A stretch of DNA of 64,000 nucleotides from Perca fluviatilis (Eukaryota; Chordata; Actinopteri; Perciformes; Percidae): NCBI RefSeq assembly GCF_010015445.1, contig NC_053118.1, positions 17,837,437-17,901,436 on the forward strand, read 5' to 3'. The notes under the pieces were generated by a model. It had not been told where the DNA came from and searched no databases. It was given only the letters and a program-made list of their open reading frames with translations. Below, piece after piece: positions 11,321-23,142 of the stretch; within the stretch, counting starts at the first letter, position 1, and every line of letters begins with the position of its first letter. A program made the position numbers and the translations under genes.

Positions 11321-13280
11321 TGAACTATTTTAAGTTCATCAGTACACAAAAGCAACCCTAATATCGAGACAGGTACAACTGTAAATGCTGAACAAACACA
11401 CCATACATCATTTTTTTTTACACATTATAATGGGGAAGAATTAATCAACACTTCTGTAGCTATCTTATGGCGTGTTAAACATTAGCTCTATGAGAAAAAG
11501 TCATCTCCAGCTGACTTTTGTTTCCGCCTGAAATTAACTGGGTTTTGTTTTTAAAGTAACTTTTACCGCACAATATAATGTGTAATATCCTATATGAAAT
11601 GCTCCTGGCCTCAGAAGTAATAATTACCTATGTAGGTACAGTAGTTTGTTAGCTGGACATGCTAATGTTTGCAGCTCACATCAGAGCAGAAAAAACACAC
11701 TGTTTAATCCATTCATTACACTTTGACTGTTGTATTTTTGTTATTAAAGAGGGTAGAAAAAAAGAAACCACAGTCTTTACATACCGAGTATAGCTCTTAA
11801 TACAGCCCCATGAACATTAACTTTAGCATGTGGATAGGCATTCTTGATAAAATTAAATAAATAAATCAAATCAAATCAAATCCAAGACCAAACCTGTCAT
11901 GCCTACAGTAGTTACAAGTAAACGGTCAGTTGTTCTATCCTTTTGGTGCCTGTGTAGCCCCTGTGACTCCTACAAGGCCTCAGTGATAAATGATTGATTA
12001 ATTGATTTTTATTATTATTATTGTGTCATACATACATAGTATGCCCAGCCCAAACAGACTTACCAATAAACAACCATTCCATTCTGTCATTGTCAGTGCA
12101 CCAAAACATTTCCGGATTTTGAACAGACATTTAATTTAATATACTGTAGATATTCTTCCTCATCATAATAAAGAAGAAAATGTGATTCATCTTCAACTTC
12201 TCCTAATTCAACCAAACAGTTGTCCTCCTGGATGTTTGTAAATCTTCTAACCTCAAGGGCCAGATGAAGAATTCCTATTCTCAACTCTGCAACTAAAGAC
12301 CTCTGACTCCTTGATAAGTTTGCTGTAACATAAGATTCCATGCCATAATTGTGCTTGGTTTGAATATGTTCGTAATTTTGGTTTTAACAAGATATCTTTT
12401 AGCCATTTTCTTAATAACTATTAAGGAACTTTCTTCTTATTGTGTTCATGCTGCATAATAAATGATTACTATACATATAATTCAGCTTTTTCAAGAACCG
12501 CAAAAAGCTGTGTAGCTCATGGAGAATTATGCAGTTTACTCCAAAAGAAAAGCCTCCTTATTGTCTTATCATTTCACATGTTGACTTTACTGATCCAGAA
12601 ACCCAACCCATATCACCCTGAACAGCCAAAGAAAGAGCAAACTTATAAATGAACTTATGATAAAAGTGCAATTTCCTTGTTTTTTTCTTATGAGCAACAC
12701 TCAGTATTTCTCTGTGTTTGACCTTTCATTAGAAGATTTACATTTAGAGTCATTAGAGCAACCAACATAACCATGTGCACCGGGCGCTTATTTTAATGAA
12801 CATGTCCTGTTTAAATGTCAAACACATAAAGATGCAATCAAAGGCACTTTTATCCAGCTTTATCTAGTAGCCCCTGGTGTCTTGACATAACACAGCAGCC
12901 TTCCTTCGCAAAGAAAAGGATTCAAAATTTGGATAATCCATTAAAGTCATCTCTCCTCCTTTAGATATAAAGAGCCACTGGCCTAATCTTCTTTTGATGA
13001 ATAATTGAGAAGGTGATATTCTATAAACTAAAGAAAACATGTTTATTGAGGTACCTTAAATAAATCCTGCTGTGCTAAACTATACCAATCTAAACTTCAG
13101 CATCTACACAGACTGCTACTTTAAGTTCAAACTTTCAGCCTGCAGGCATTCACCGAATCATCTTTATTGATCACTGGTTATGAATGACATTCTCTTCTCT
13201 ATTCATAAGCAAATGACTGAAAGCAGCAACACACACATACATCAGAACAAAAATTCAGAGGTGCACGACCACACGTCACA
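11321..13280. other. No gene or repeat recognised
   Basis: AT-rich sequence with short simple runs (AAATC)n near 11860 and (ATT)n near 12010. No credible coding frame. Confidence 0.4.
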
Positions 13281-13289
13281 ACAACTTGC

Positions 13290-13512
13290 AGAGCATGCAT
13301 GCTGGGCGCAAAAGACCTGCTAACGTAATTTTCTGGTGGGCACACCTCGCGCCAGGAACACCATAAACCTAAATTTAGGCAGGGTCCTCATTTAGGATTC
13401 TAGTGGCCTGAGGGTAAAAGCTCCTCCTGAGCCTCTCAGTGCTGGCCTGGTGTATCCGGTACCTTCTACCCAACCTTAACAGGAAGAACAGGTTGTTACC
13501 CGGGTGGTTTGG
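13290..13512 (-). mobile_element. 3' end of a CR1/Rex-like LINE, heavily 5'-truncated
   Basis: The minus strand holds the last 46 codons of a LINE ORF2 followed by about 85 bp of 3' sequence. 5' truncation is the usual fate of LINE insertions. The tail shows no clear simple repeat. The clade is inferred from the terminal protein sequence only. Confidence 0.72.
13375..13512 (-). pseudogene. ORF2 C-terminal remnant of a LINE
   Basis: The frame on the minus strand reads HPGNNLFFLLRLGRRYRIHQ, then ASTERLRRSFYPQATRILNE and DPA, ending at the stop complementary to 13375-13377. The pattern HPG..LF..L..GRRYR, followed by (S/T)xR..(R/K)(S/N)F(Y/F)PQA...LN, is the characteristic C-terminus of CR1/Rex/L2-type LINE ORF2 proteins. 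The frame is broken by a stop just upstream (beyond about 13512). It is not the same copy as the LINE at 25-28 kb, which lacks this C-terminus. Confidence 0.8.
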
Positions 13513-13780
13513 ATCTTAATAGATCATTGGATCTAATTATTCTCTTAGCCTAATTATTTTATAATTTAGCGATATTATAGATCCAAGACAGAACTCTATG
13601 AAAAAGTCGCAATTACAAATCTGTCTGCTACTTTAGCACCACAAACAGCGCCATAGATATATCAATACACAGTAAGGCTACTGATATTTCAGAGCCATGG
13701 TCAGGGCCATGGATTCTAACTTGAAAAAATGTCAGTCAGATAAAGGATCAATGAGTCAGGAAGACTAGACTAGAGAGGTG

Positions 13781-13900
13781 GTGGCCGTCGACTTCAAGGC
13801 AGCTAACCCTAACCTTAACCCTAACCCTAACCCTAACCTTTGCCTAACCCTAGTGCCTTCCATGCAGCACTGCCTGGAAGACGATATTGGGGGCTTAAAA
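13781..13900. repeat. Telomere-like block plus short hairpin
   Basis: Positions 13804-13852 consist of CCCTAA-type units (with CCTTAA variants and one interruption, TTTGCCTAACCC), that is, vertebrate TTAGGG on the minus strand. Immediately after, 13857-13867 (CTTCCATGCAG) and 13870-13880 (CTGCCTGGAAG) form a hairpin with 10 of 11 pairs and a 2-nt loop. I recall similar flanking sequence around short telomeric runs in other fish, so this may be part of a dispersed repeat rather than a chromosome fusion scar. Confidence 0.8.
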
Positions 13901-16900
13901 CACCAAATACCCAGGTGCTCAACCAGTATTGCACAAAGCGAGTAAAGCCACAGATACACAGCATGAAGTGCGACGTTGTGATAACAAGTTATAACTTAAA
14001 TTATTTACATAATTAAGATATCATCTGGAGGGCCTTTTGTTGTCACATTGTAATGAGATAATTAAATCATGGTTACAAAACAACAAAGGTTGACATTAAG
14101 ATAACATTTGTAAATTGTGATCTCAACAGAAATTAACTTAATTTTAGTCTTTTGTTGTTATCAATATGCCTACACTTGTGGCTGCCTTAAAAACAACTCA
14201 ACATCCGCTCTGAAACAATAAATACATGGGCCCCTGTCCAGCTCTGAAATTCAGGGTCCCCATAACACTGTATCTGTTTGTATAGTAAAAAGGTACGCAG
14301 GCTTACATTAATGTTCCCCCCTTATTTTGTCCAGAAGATATCATGTAAAAGAGGAGTAGGACCCTATATGGTCCTGATACAGTTCATTTTGCAGTTCAAA
14401 ATATACACTGTACATACCTCACAGACTCTCTGAATGTTATTTCTCCCTCAAATATATTCAAATGTAGCATGTTAAGTATTAGACAACGATATTTGAAATT
14501 GAGTCTGGGTATTAAGGATTATTCTAACTTCAGAGAACCACGCTCTCTGATATTTTGGGTAACCTGTTTCACTGTATATAATCTCTTATCTGTGATTGTG
14601 AAATTATTCAGTGAAAGGGGATTATGACATTTAATCTTAACAGGGATTTTCATGGTAAAATAAATTATTTTTCCTTCCTTAGCTCATCAATATAAAATGA
14701 TTTGAGAGAGGATTTTGCCACCTCTGAATGAAACAGGTATGAATGTAGATCTTCAACATCCATTCAATAACACAACAGAGTAGCATCACTTCCTTTTCTC
14801 TGTGATTATTATATCATCTGTGCGCTAAACTTAATCAGTCAAAGTAAAGAAGAATCCAGTTACACATGACCATTCATTTGGTTTATTATGTGGTAAGACT
14901 CATATTCAACAAATTCATAACACAGCCTCTATTATGTTGCCTAATAATAACTATTAGCAAGAATCATGCAGATTTTAACCAGGAATGAAATTATGTGAAT
15001 GTGTTATGGTGTGAAATAATTTAGAGACAGTAATAAAAAAGGGGGAAGCTTATAAATAGCAAAATATGAAATGTCTGAAATGTCCCTGAGGATGATTGAT
15101 CTGTTTTTAACAACTCACCACCTCTTTGTTGTTTTTTTTTCAGATAAGAGTAGACTTAAACCTTTATAAAGCCTATGCATGCCATAATACCCATGATAAA
15201 CTGTACCAGATACATGCTTGGCTTGTCCAGTCAAGCAGAAGTGTTTGATTTAATGTTTTAGCCATTAAATAAATTTGCTTTACTGCAGTGAATTTACAAA
15301 ACAGATTTGGTTTTATATTAAAGGTTTTATATTAAAATTATTATTTGGGGTACACACGTTATTAGACTGCGATGCCAGAGGTCAAAATCAATGTCCTTTA
15401 TTATTCCAATACTGTTATGATATTTTTCAGTACAGAGAAACAATCAATTTGGAGATCAATCCACCGTCCCAGTGCATCATAAATCATGTATCATGAGTTG
15501 TTGATGCTGAATGTTAAAATCATGTTGGTCAAAGACTCATCAGAGCTGCCTGGCTGCTATCCATATCTACAGCTGACAACTACAGGTTTGTTTCCACCTC
15601 CCTTAGAGAACAGGGAGATTTTTTTTCCACACCTGCGCACACCATCCCGCCTGAGGAGCAACGCAGTGGCTCTTTATGATGTTGAAAGATAACCTTCGTG
15701 TATCTGGGTTGTACGCGAGTGGACTACACTTCAGACTGTCCCTGGTTGTATCTCCTGATCATAGCTTCCAGTATCAGATAACCAGGCCGCTTAAACTCCC
15801 AGCAGAGTCAGATTTTTTGCTAAAGTCACCGGGCTGAGATTTATCTCAGCTGGACCTGAGAATTTCTGGCCTTAATCTAAAGCCAGAATCAGCCCTGCCG
15901 CATAATCTCAGCGCCATTCTCAAACAGAGCTAAAGTAACGTTCTAAAGAGCCCCTGGAGAAGATTCAGCATGTGTAAATCCAGCTCCTGAGAGGAGGGTG
16001 TTAAATATGATTCAGCAGTGTAAGACTGTAGGATAAACTTGCTGCATTTTGAATTGTTCCAAGAATGGTACATATTGAGAGACAGGAGGAAGATAGAAGG
16101 GGTGTAATTTTACCGAGTTTCGAAAGGGGCTGGGTTTGTTGACCAAGCTCCTTTTGAAGTAGACATCCTCCAATCTCTATCCGGATTCTTTTATAATCCT
16201 GTCTTTCAATTTAGTGCCACAATCCTGTGTTCACTGAGGTAAACAACCTGACCAACCACAATTTCCTCTCTGTAGCTTGTTACACCCACCCCTGTCATGT
16301 TCTCACACAGATGGATGCATGAGTAACTTGATACGGTCTGCATACAAATGTCCCCAAACTTAGTCGAAGCTGGAAACCTGTCCATTACACTGCAATTTTT
16401 TTAGCCTTGTTTTGAATTAATAATCATGTCTAAATTGCCCCATAACACCAACATAATCTCTATAGTCCTTTTCCAAGCCAGACATTTTGACTTCTCAAAA
16501 CTAAGGCTCCATTTGAAATATAAATATGAAAAGAAGCTATGCTAAGGTAAGCCAGGTCAACACACTCACTTCCAAATTGTGTATATACTGGAAGGGCTAG
16601 GCAGAGTGGGAAAGGCACTGTGAGCAGGAGAACACTGATATTTCTGTCAGTATGTATGAATTATACCAAAAGTGGATGTAATTCTAATACACACAGATCC
16701 CCCCAGCTTCTTCTGGGTGCCCACATACATAGGTGGGAAGTGTGGCCTGAGTGTGCATCCAATATTCCTCAGAAATCTAATGGCAGCCTGTAATCACTGA
16801 TGCTTTCTGAGACGGTGGATCAAAAGTATTGTCACGTCACGTTGGCTTTCAGCAATCACCGGTTGTGACTGCAGGTTGTTCTCTCTGAATAGACCTCAGA

Positions 16901-18337
16901 TGTGCGTCCTGGATCTCAGTGGGAGTGGGGCTGGACTTGCAAGTTGGAGGCGCAGCGGTGAGAGACAGACTGCTTCAGTGACACCTTTGTAATGGAAAAT
17001 AATATAATAGGGGATTGAAATTACTCACTTCTATTCAGCTTGAGCAGCGATCACCTTGCATTTTATATTTTTTTTCTCTCTTCATGCCATTTCCACTGGA
17101 GCAAATGAAAGCTTTGCTCATTTCAGCCTTGCATTCAGACGGATGTAAATTGAAGGTGATGGTGGTTTTCAGCTGAATGTTGTGAGCGATACTTATGTCT
17201 ACAAAAGAAGAATGGATTAAATGCATATGGATTTAGCACTTAAAGTATATACAATTCAATCTCCTGATTTTATCCAGCTGTTTCCTTGCTATTAAGTCAG
17301 GTTTTACATAGTAGTCACAGCAAAAGGTAATGCTTATTAGGCCCATGGCCCCTAATAAGTAACCAAAAATGTATTCATTAGTATAGTTTCAGAAATTTTA
17401 AGAACACCTACTGTCAAAAATAATATACCATATTTTGTACTGGTAAGCATTGCAGAGCAGCACCTCAGAATATAAATTCCATGCAATATTTTGTGATTTT
17501 CTTGGGACAGGTAGGGCAGAGATTAGGAAGATGTTTTTATGGTTTTAAAAATGCAGAGAAGAACTAAACATTAGCGACATATAAAATCCTTTGATATTGA
17601 CTAATATGAAACCCACTTTGAAATTTCTTTCCTTTATATTTGTTCTTCATTCTTTTTATTTATGTGGATTAATTCTTCATGCAATACAGTGGAGGTGGCT
17701 GACCAGAGAGACATTTTCAATAATTAGTTTCTTTCATGTTTGAACTGATAATGATGACTTTGCCTTCAATTCAGATATTCATATTGTTTGAGTTTGTTGT
17801 TCAACTGAAAAGCTATTAAAAGTGAGCTGCAGAACTGACAAAGCAAAAAAAAACACAGGTGAGTTTTGGTCCAAGTCCATAATTGTGAATGAGAAAAAGA
17901 AAATTGATGATAGGCCACTGTCAGATTCTTTCTGATTCCAGAAATAGGCAGGAACAAATTAAGACAGAGAGGAAGCTACAGATTATAATGGAAAAAAATG
18001 AGACAGGTTTTATATAAATTTGGACACGAATAGTATGCAGAGGTTTTTGTGACAGCTGATGAGCCTATATAGCTGCTTTGGTAGGGAACTGGTCTGCAGT
18101 GAAAACTGGCATTAAACTGCTGTCAGCTCACATTCACAAAAAAGAGGAGCATCCTCAAAGGCCAGGTTGCATTGCCTGTCAGACCACAACAGGGACCATC
18201 ACCATGACAGGAGAAGACAGATGAGAAGGTAATCTGCTGATGGATCTAGACAACTAAATACCATATAACAAAGTCATGACCAATCATTCCATGTTTGAAC
18301 ATGCATTTGTTCTTTCATGATCTGTGGTTTGAATACA
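13901..18337. other. No gene or repeat recognised
   Basis: A 4.4-kb AT-rich stretch with only short motif-free frames and no strong inverted or tandem repeats that I can see. It may hold regulatory or conserved non-coding sequence, but nothing in the bases alone shows this. Confidence 0.4.
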
Positions 18338-18812
18338 AATTCAATTCAATTTTCTTTATAGTGTCAAATCATAACAGGCATTATCTCAGAACACTTTACA
18401 GATAGATTAGGTCTAGATCACACTCCATAAATTACAGAGACCCAACAATTCCCCCAAGAGCAATTGCACTACTGCAGCAGTGACAAGGAAACACTTCCTT
18501 TTAACAGACAGAAACCTCAGACAGAACCTGCCTCTAGGTGGTCGGCCATCTGCCTCGACTGGTTGGCGGAGAGAGAGAGAGAGAGAGAGAGAATAATACC
18601 GAACTACAATATATACAGAAACATGACTCATAATAATTATAGCAGTGGGTTTAATGGAATGACATAATGAACAGTGGAAAAAGATAATATAACTATGACA
18701 AATAATAGCAGTGGGTGTTGAGCAGGACTAAGGCAGCAGCCGTAGCCGTGGTCCAGGTGCCACCACAATCCAAGGAAATCTGCGAGGCGAGAAAGCTCCT
18801 CGTCAGCTGCTC
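18338..18812 (+). repeat. Dispersed fish repeat, left part (split by LINE)
   Basis: The repeat starts near AATTCAATTTTCTTTATAGT and includes GTGTCAAATCATAACAGG, CACTTTACAGATAGATTAGG, CCAACAATTCCCCCAAGAGC and CGGCCATCTGCCTCGACTGG. It is a very common teleost repeat as I remember it. Its downstream part reappears at 19788, beyond the L2 LINE. A (GA)n run at 18569-18592 lies inside. No coding capacity was recognised. Confidence 0.65.
18569..18592. repeat. (GA)n microsatellite
   Basis: Perfect dinucleotide run inside the dispersed repeat. Confidence 0.9.
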
Positions 18813-18820
18813 CTCTCTCT

Positions 18821-19571
18821 TGTGGGGTACCCCAGGGCTCAATTCTTGGCCCCATTCTGTTTTCTTTATACATGTTGCCTTTAGGGGCTATTATAGGAAA
18901 GCATAACCTGTCATTTCATTGTTACGCAGATGATTTGCAAATCTATTTGCCTATGAAAGCTAATGACAGTGTTGCACTAAATTCCCTGCTTAGTTGTATC
19001 GCTGATATTAAGTTGTGGCTTTCAGAAAACTTTCTTAAATTGAATGAAGATAAAACAGAGTGTATTATTTTCAGTGCTTCAGGCACGCAAGTTGGTCCAT
19101 GCTCTTATCAGTTCAAGATTGGATTACTGTAATGCTCTTTATATTGGTCTGAATCAAACCTCCATCTCACGTCTTCAACTTGTACAAAATGCTGCTGCTC
19201 GCTTTTTAACAAATACATCTAGACGTGCACATATTACTCCCGTTCTCTACACTCTACATTGGCTCCCTGTGCGTTTTAGAATAGATTTTAAGATTTTGTT
19301 GTTTGCTTTTAAGGCCTTAAATGGTCTGGCCCCGGAGTATTTGTCTGAAATTTTAACTTTGCGGGAGCACAACCGGTCATTGCGTTCTTCAAATCAGCAA
19401 GTTTTAGATGTGCCTAGGTCAAGGTATAAACGTTGGGGTGATCAGGCTTTTGCAGTTGCTGCCCCGAGACTATGGAACAAGCTACCCCCTGATATTCGCA
19501 CTATCACAGATGTAGCTCTTTTTAGGTCCAAACTCAAAACTTATCTGTTCCGTCTGGCCTTTAATATGTAA
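18821..19571 (+). pseudogene. L2-like reverse transcriptase remnant
   Basis: Frame 1 (18821-19132) reads CGVPQGSILGPILFSLYMLP, then FHCYADDLQIYLPM and LSENFLKLNEDKTECIIF. The YADD catalytic box lies at 18923-18934, and GVPQGSILGP is the RT block that precedes it. Around 19080 the sequence jumps and changes frame. Frame 2 (to 19571) reads KLVHALISSRLDYCNALY, LQLVQNAAARFLTNTSRR, HWLPVRFRIDFKILLFAFKA, AAPRLWNKLPPDIR and a stop after FNM, which is the usual L2 ORF2 C-terminus. The N-terminal endonuclease and early RT blocks are missing, and an internal deletion removes the segment between the two frames. It is non-functional. Confidence 0.88.
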
Positions 19572-19723
19572 CAGTGGTGTGACAATTTCATTCTTTTGTT
19601 TCTGTGTAACCTTTTCTGATTTTACTGTTTTTTGTAATGTTCATTCTTTCTATTGTATGACATGTGTTTCTGATGTTAAGCACTTTGGATACCTGCTGGT
19701 TTTTGTAAAGTGCTATATAAATA

Positions 19724-19727
<4 letters not shown>

Positions 19728-19787
<60 letters not shown>
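19728..19787 (+). repeat. (TTGA)n LINE tail
   Basis: About 15 uninterrupted tetramer units directly after the L2 3' untranslated region. The array marks the 3' terminus of the insertion. Confidence 0.92.
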
Positions 19788-19788
<1 letters not shown>

Positions 19789-19940
19789 ACCTGGGCTAGC
19801 CCTAACTATAAGCTTTATCAAAGAGGAGAGTTTTAAGTTTACTCATAAATGTGGAACGGGTGTCTGCCTCCCAAACCAAAACTGGTAGCTGGTTCCTCCC
19901 AGAAAAATGGAATAAAGAATGCATGCCTGAATCTAAATTG
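19788..19940 (+). repeat. Dispersed fish repeat, right part
   Basis: TAGCCCTAACTATAAGCTTT, GAGAGTTTTAAG, GTGTCTGCCTCCCAAACC and AACTGGTAGCTGGTTCC are, from memory, downstream landmarks of the same repeat as 18338-18812. The join supports an L2 insertion within one repeat copy. Confidence 0.6.
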
Positions 19941-20084
19941 GTGATCTGTCCAAAAAAATGATTCTGTACATTTGTGAGAATATTATGTACATTGCAAGAT
20001 ATTTAGTGTGTTAGTGCGTGACTTTTTGATATTAATGAACATCCGTTACATTCAAGCCATTGCCATTGATAATTACCTCTTCCG

Positions 20085-20265
20085 AAGAGTCCAGCATGTT
20101 TTTTTTAATCCTCTGTGTCCTCCTTGGCTTCTAGCAACTTTGTGGAGGAGGGGTGGGGGCTCTGGGCGTTCACGGAAGGCTTGTGTCATGTGGATGCGCC
20201 GACAGTTTTGTTGTCATTACTTCTCATGGGGGCGACAGAAACTACACACAATAGCTTTAAATGAT
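20085..20265 (+). repeat. MITE-like dispersed repeat fragment
   Basis: TGTCCTCCTTGGCTTCTAGC, GGAGGAGGGGTGGGGGCTCT, GTCATGTGGATGCGCCGACA and GGGGGCGACAGAAACTAC resemble a common fish MITE ending in AGCTTTAA. The left terminus is missing, so no inverted repeat can be shown. Confidence 0.42.
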
Positions 20266-21408
20266 CTAATGACATGATGAGAACCCCAAGCTGACAAAGC
20301 CCCGTTGCATTTAGTCCACCATAATAAACGTCAGTCAAATTGTGATGGTTTTTTTTATCTTTACATGTGCTGTTGTTTGATGAAAGGCATCAAGCCAACA
20401 TGTTTGATATGCTTTTCATTTTTTGGTTTTATCCAATCTTAAGGCAGAACTCCATCATGTTCCACATGCTGAAAATACCACTGCACAAAAGGAAACAGCC
20501 ACCTCCAACTGTGACAAAGAAGGTAAAGGTTAAAGTGTTAGCAATCCATCCAGTGTGCCAGAATGGTAGACTATCTTGTTTATTCCCTGCTGGTATTCAC
20601 GGAGAATTCAAAGCCTCTGGCTCCAGTATATCAGATAATTTGCCCTTTTCTCTTCTCCTGCCATTTGCTCCCATCATTCTTGGCTGTCTTATCTCTGACG
20701 GGAAGGACCAGCGCCCTCTCCCTCCATCTTACACCTTCCATCTTCCAGCTCTGACCGCCAGGCAGATCTGCCATCTACTCAAGGCATAAAGTATGTCCAT
20801 AATTCCATAGTTATCTTTACTTATATATATATTTGCAGGTTAAAATAGATTGCTGACTTTTAATTATTGTTTAGAGCTGCAATTGATCAAGTTTAAGGGA
20901 ATAATGTTAATCAATAAAGTCTCATTGTGGAAATGTATTGGGGGGACACTTACATAATGGCTACATTTTAAAAAGTATTACAAAATAACAACTGATTAAA
21001 AAAGGCATAGTAAAATAAGCAATTTAATAAGACTTTAAAATACGAAGCAACATAACTAGAAAATGTCAAATTATCCGTGGGATAATTGTGTGCCGCATCA
21101 GTTAAAATAACACTAGTAAAATATAATGCTAAACTATACATAGTTACAATAAACTATCATGAATATCGCAACAGTATAGGCATAACCACAGACAAACTGC
21201 ATCGAGTGATATCAGTAGAAGTCTCAAGCTAAAACTAACCAACAATTAAAGTCAGTAGTAATTCTGACTATATGAAGGACAAAAACAATGTCAGAAAAAA
21301 GACTAATGCTGCATTCACATGGATTTAGGCAGATGGAAAAGATCTTTTGGATGGCACGGGAAAAACAGACAATGTCAAAACAAAACATGTGTGACGATAT
21401 GTTACTAA
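20266..21408. other. No gene or repeat recognised
   Basis: The 140-codon plus-strand frame at 20367-20789 has no recognisable domain and a composition like its surroundings, and I regard it as chance. A short (TA)n run lies near 20821. Confidence 0.4.
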
Positions 21409-21661
21409 GATAAGATAAGATAGACTTCATTAATACCACACTGGGGAAATCCCCTTGTTACAGCAGCTCAAAAATAAATAATTAAATAAATTAATAAAAA
21501 CCAAATTCACACACATCAGAATAAGACAAATACACATTAAATAGACATAGGAAAAATATACAAAAAGTATTATAAGAAATTAAAAATAGAATAACAGTAA
21601 TAATAAAAATGATAATATGTACACTATAAACATCCGTATTATAAACATTATATATTATAAA

Positions 21662-21698
<37 letters not shown>

Positions 21699-21790
21699 TA
21701 TACAGACAAGATAAGGTGTGGATGAATAGAAATGGCATATTGCACAGTAGGAGGTGACAGAGTAATAAATAAATAAATATGCATAGTGCA
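21409..21790 (-). mobile_element. Probable LINE 3' tail (GATAA repeats)
   Basis: AAGATAAGATAAGATAGACT followed by CACACTGGGGAAATCC, CTTGTTACAGCAGCTCAAAA and A-rich sequence matches the 3' untranslated end of a common fish LINE family when read on the minus strand (remembered resemblance). The (GATAA)n word would be the tandem tail. No protein-coding part remains. A (TA)n microsatellite is embedded. Confidence 0.5.
21663..21694. repeat. (TA)n microsatellite
   Basis: Sixteen uninterrupted TA units. Confidence 0.92.
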
Positions 21791-22717
21791 GATATTGCAA
21801 GTGATGGCTCATGTTGCAGAAACCGCTAGCAGTGCTAAATTATAATGTTGAATTGAAGACAAGCTATCATGATGTCGTATTGTTTACAAAGTTGTGTGAC
21901 TATTTCCAGTTTAGACATAAGATACATTGGATTCATAATATGTTATTAGAGTTAAAATAACATTTTAGTCGTGTCCCCAGGTTTTTGACTTCCTGTTAAC
22001 CATAGTAAATGTCCCCGTCCCCCCCCCCCACCTTTAAAAATTTGGAACATTCCACAAGTCACATGATTAACAGGAAGTAGCATAATTTGAGTCTCCTGAA
22101 AGCCATGGGAAGAAAGCATCGACTGTGAAATTAATAACAGTCTATGGAAGAAAATCAGTTCTCTCACTGCCAATCACCATTAAAACCCAAAGGAGAAGAA
22201 GTTCTCTGACTATTTTCTGCATTTGTGATCATACTGTAAGTATGCCAATCTCAACATACAGTCCTGTTACCTAAATTAATTCTTAGATATTATTATGTTG
22301 TTGTTTTTTGAAGATAATTTTGGTAAACCACTTGAAGGTGCTAAGTTTTCTCATGCTATTAGCATTGATGCCCTGTGGCTATATTTAATGTATTTGCTAA
22401 TGCTATGCTCAAAACTCAGTCCTGTTACTCATATGAAGTGTTTGTCATTTAGAAACCTTTTAAAAAAAAAATAAGGCCTGAGATTGACCATTAAACATTT
22501 TAAACGTATACTATTAGATACAGTGCTGAAAAAAACATAAAGAATGAAGTTCAATTTTGAAAATTGCAACCTGCAAATGGCATTGATTTGGCCAAATGAA
22601 AGTCTGTACTAAATTGCATGGCTATTCAATAATTAGTTTTTACAATTGTGGTGAATGACCAACAGACCGATACTGCCATTCTCAGAGCCACGCTGCTAGC
22701 ATGACCAAAAATAAAAC
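21791..22717. other. No gene or repeat recognised
   Basis: A poly-C run lies near 22020. Otherwise AT-rich with no credible frame. Confidence 0.4.
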
Positions 22718-23011
22718 TTAAAGGTGCTCTAAGTGATGTGACGCGTTTTTTTAGGCTACAGCATTTTTCGTCACATACAGCAAACATCTCCTCACTATCC
22801 GCTAGCTGCCTATCCCCTGAACACACTGTAAAAAAACGTGGTCTCTGTAGACAGCCCAGGCTCCACAAATGCCAACAAAAACAAACCGCGCATTTTTTTT
22901 ACAGTGTGTTCAGGGGCTAGGCAGCTAGCGTATAGTGAGGAGATGTTTGCTGTATGTGACAAAAAATATTGTAGCCTAAAAAACACGTCACATCATTTAG
23001 ATCACCTTTAA
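22718..23011. mobile_element. Palindromic MITE flanked by TTAA
   Basis: The ends are TTAAAGGTGCTCTAAGTGAT and, in reverse complement from 23011, TTAAAGGTGATCTAAATGAT. The arms pair over about 110 nt each. Internal matching words include TAGGCTACA/TGTAGCCTA, CAAACATCTCCTCACTAT/ATAGTGAGGAGATGTTTG and CCCCTGAACACACTGTAAAA with its complement. The centre is near 22850. TTAA at both edges suggests a piggyBac- or Kolobok-type target. There is no coding capacity. Confidence 0.88.
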
Positions 23012-23142
23012 ATGCTGCAATCGCTGAGTTCCTAAAATCAAGCAACAGATTAAATTTATGTACCATTCTGCTTTCAAAGCTGGTTAGAGAGACAGAGTAA
23101 GATGTGAAAGAAATATTGATAGTAATGGAGTATGGTGGTCAG

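Larger units (their letters stand above)
18813..19787 (+). mobile_element. L2-type LINE, 5'-truncated and internally deleted
   Basis: This contains reverse-transcriptase sequence, an ORF2 C-terminus with a stop at 19571, a roughly 150-bp 3' untranslated region with CACTTTG and AAAGTGCTATATAAATA, and a (TTGA)n tail. Short tandem tails of this kind are typical of L2-clade LINEs in fish. It interrupts the dispersed repeat whose pieces flank it at 18338-18812 and 19788-19940, so it inserted later. Confidence 0.85.

Noticed and set aside
20367..20789. 140-codon open frame as a possible gene
   Set aside because: No motif and no supporting context; consistent with chance.
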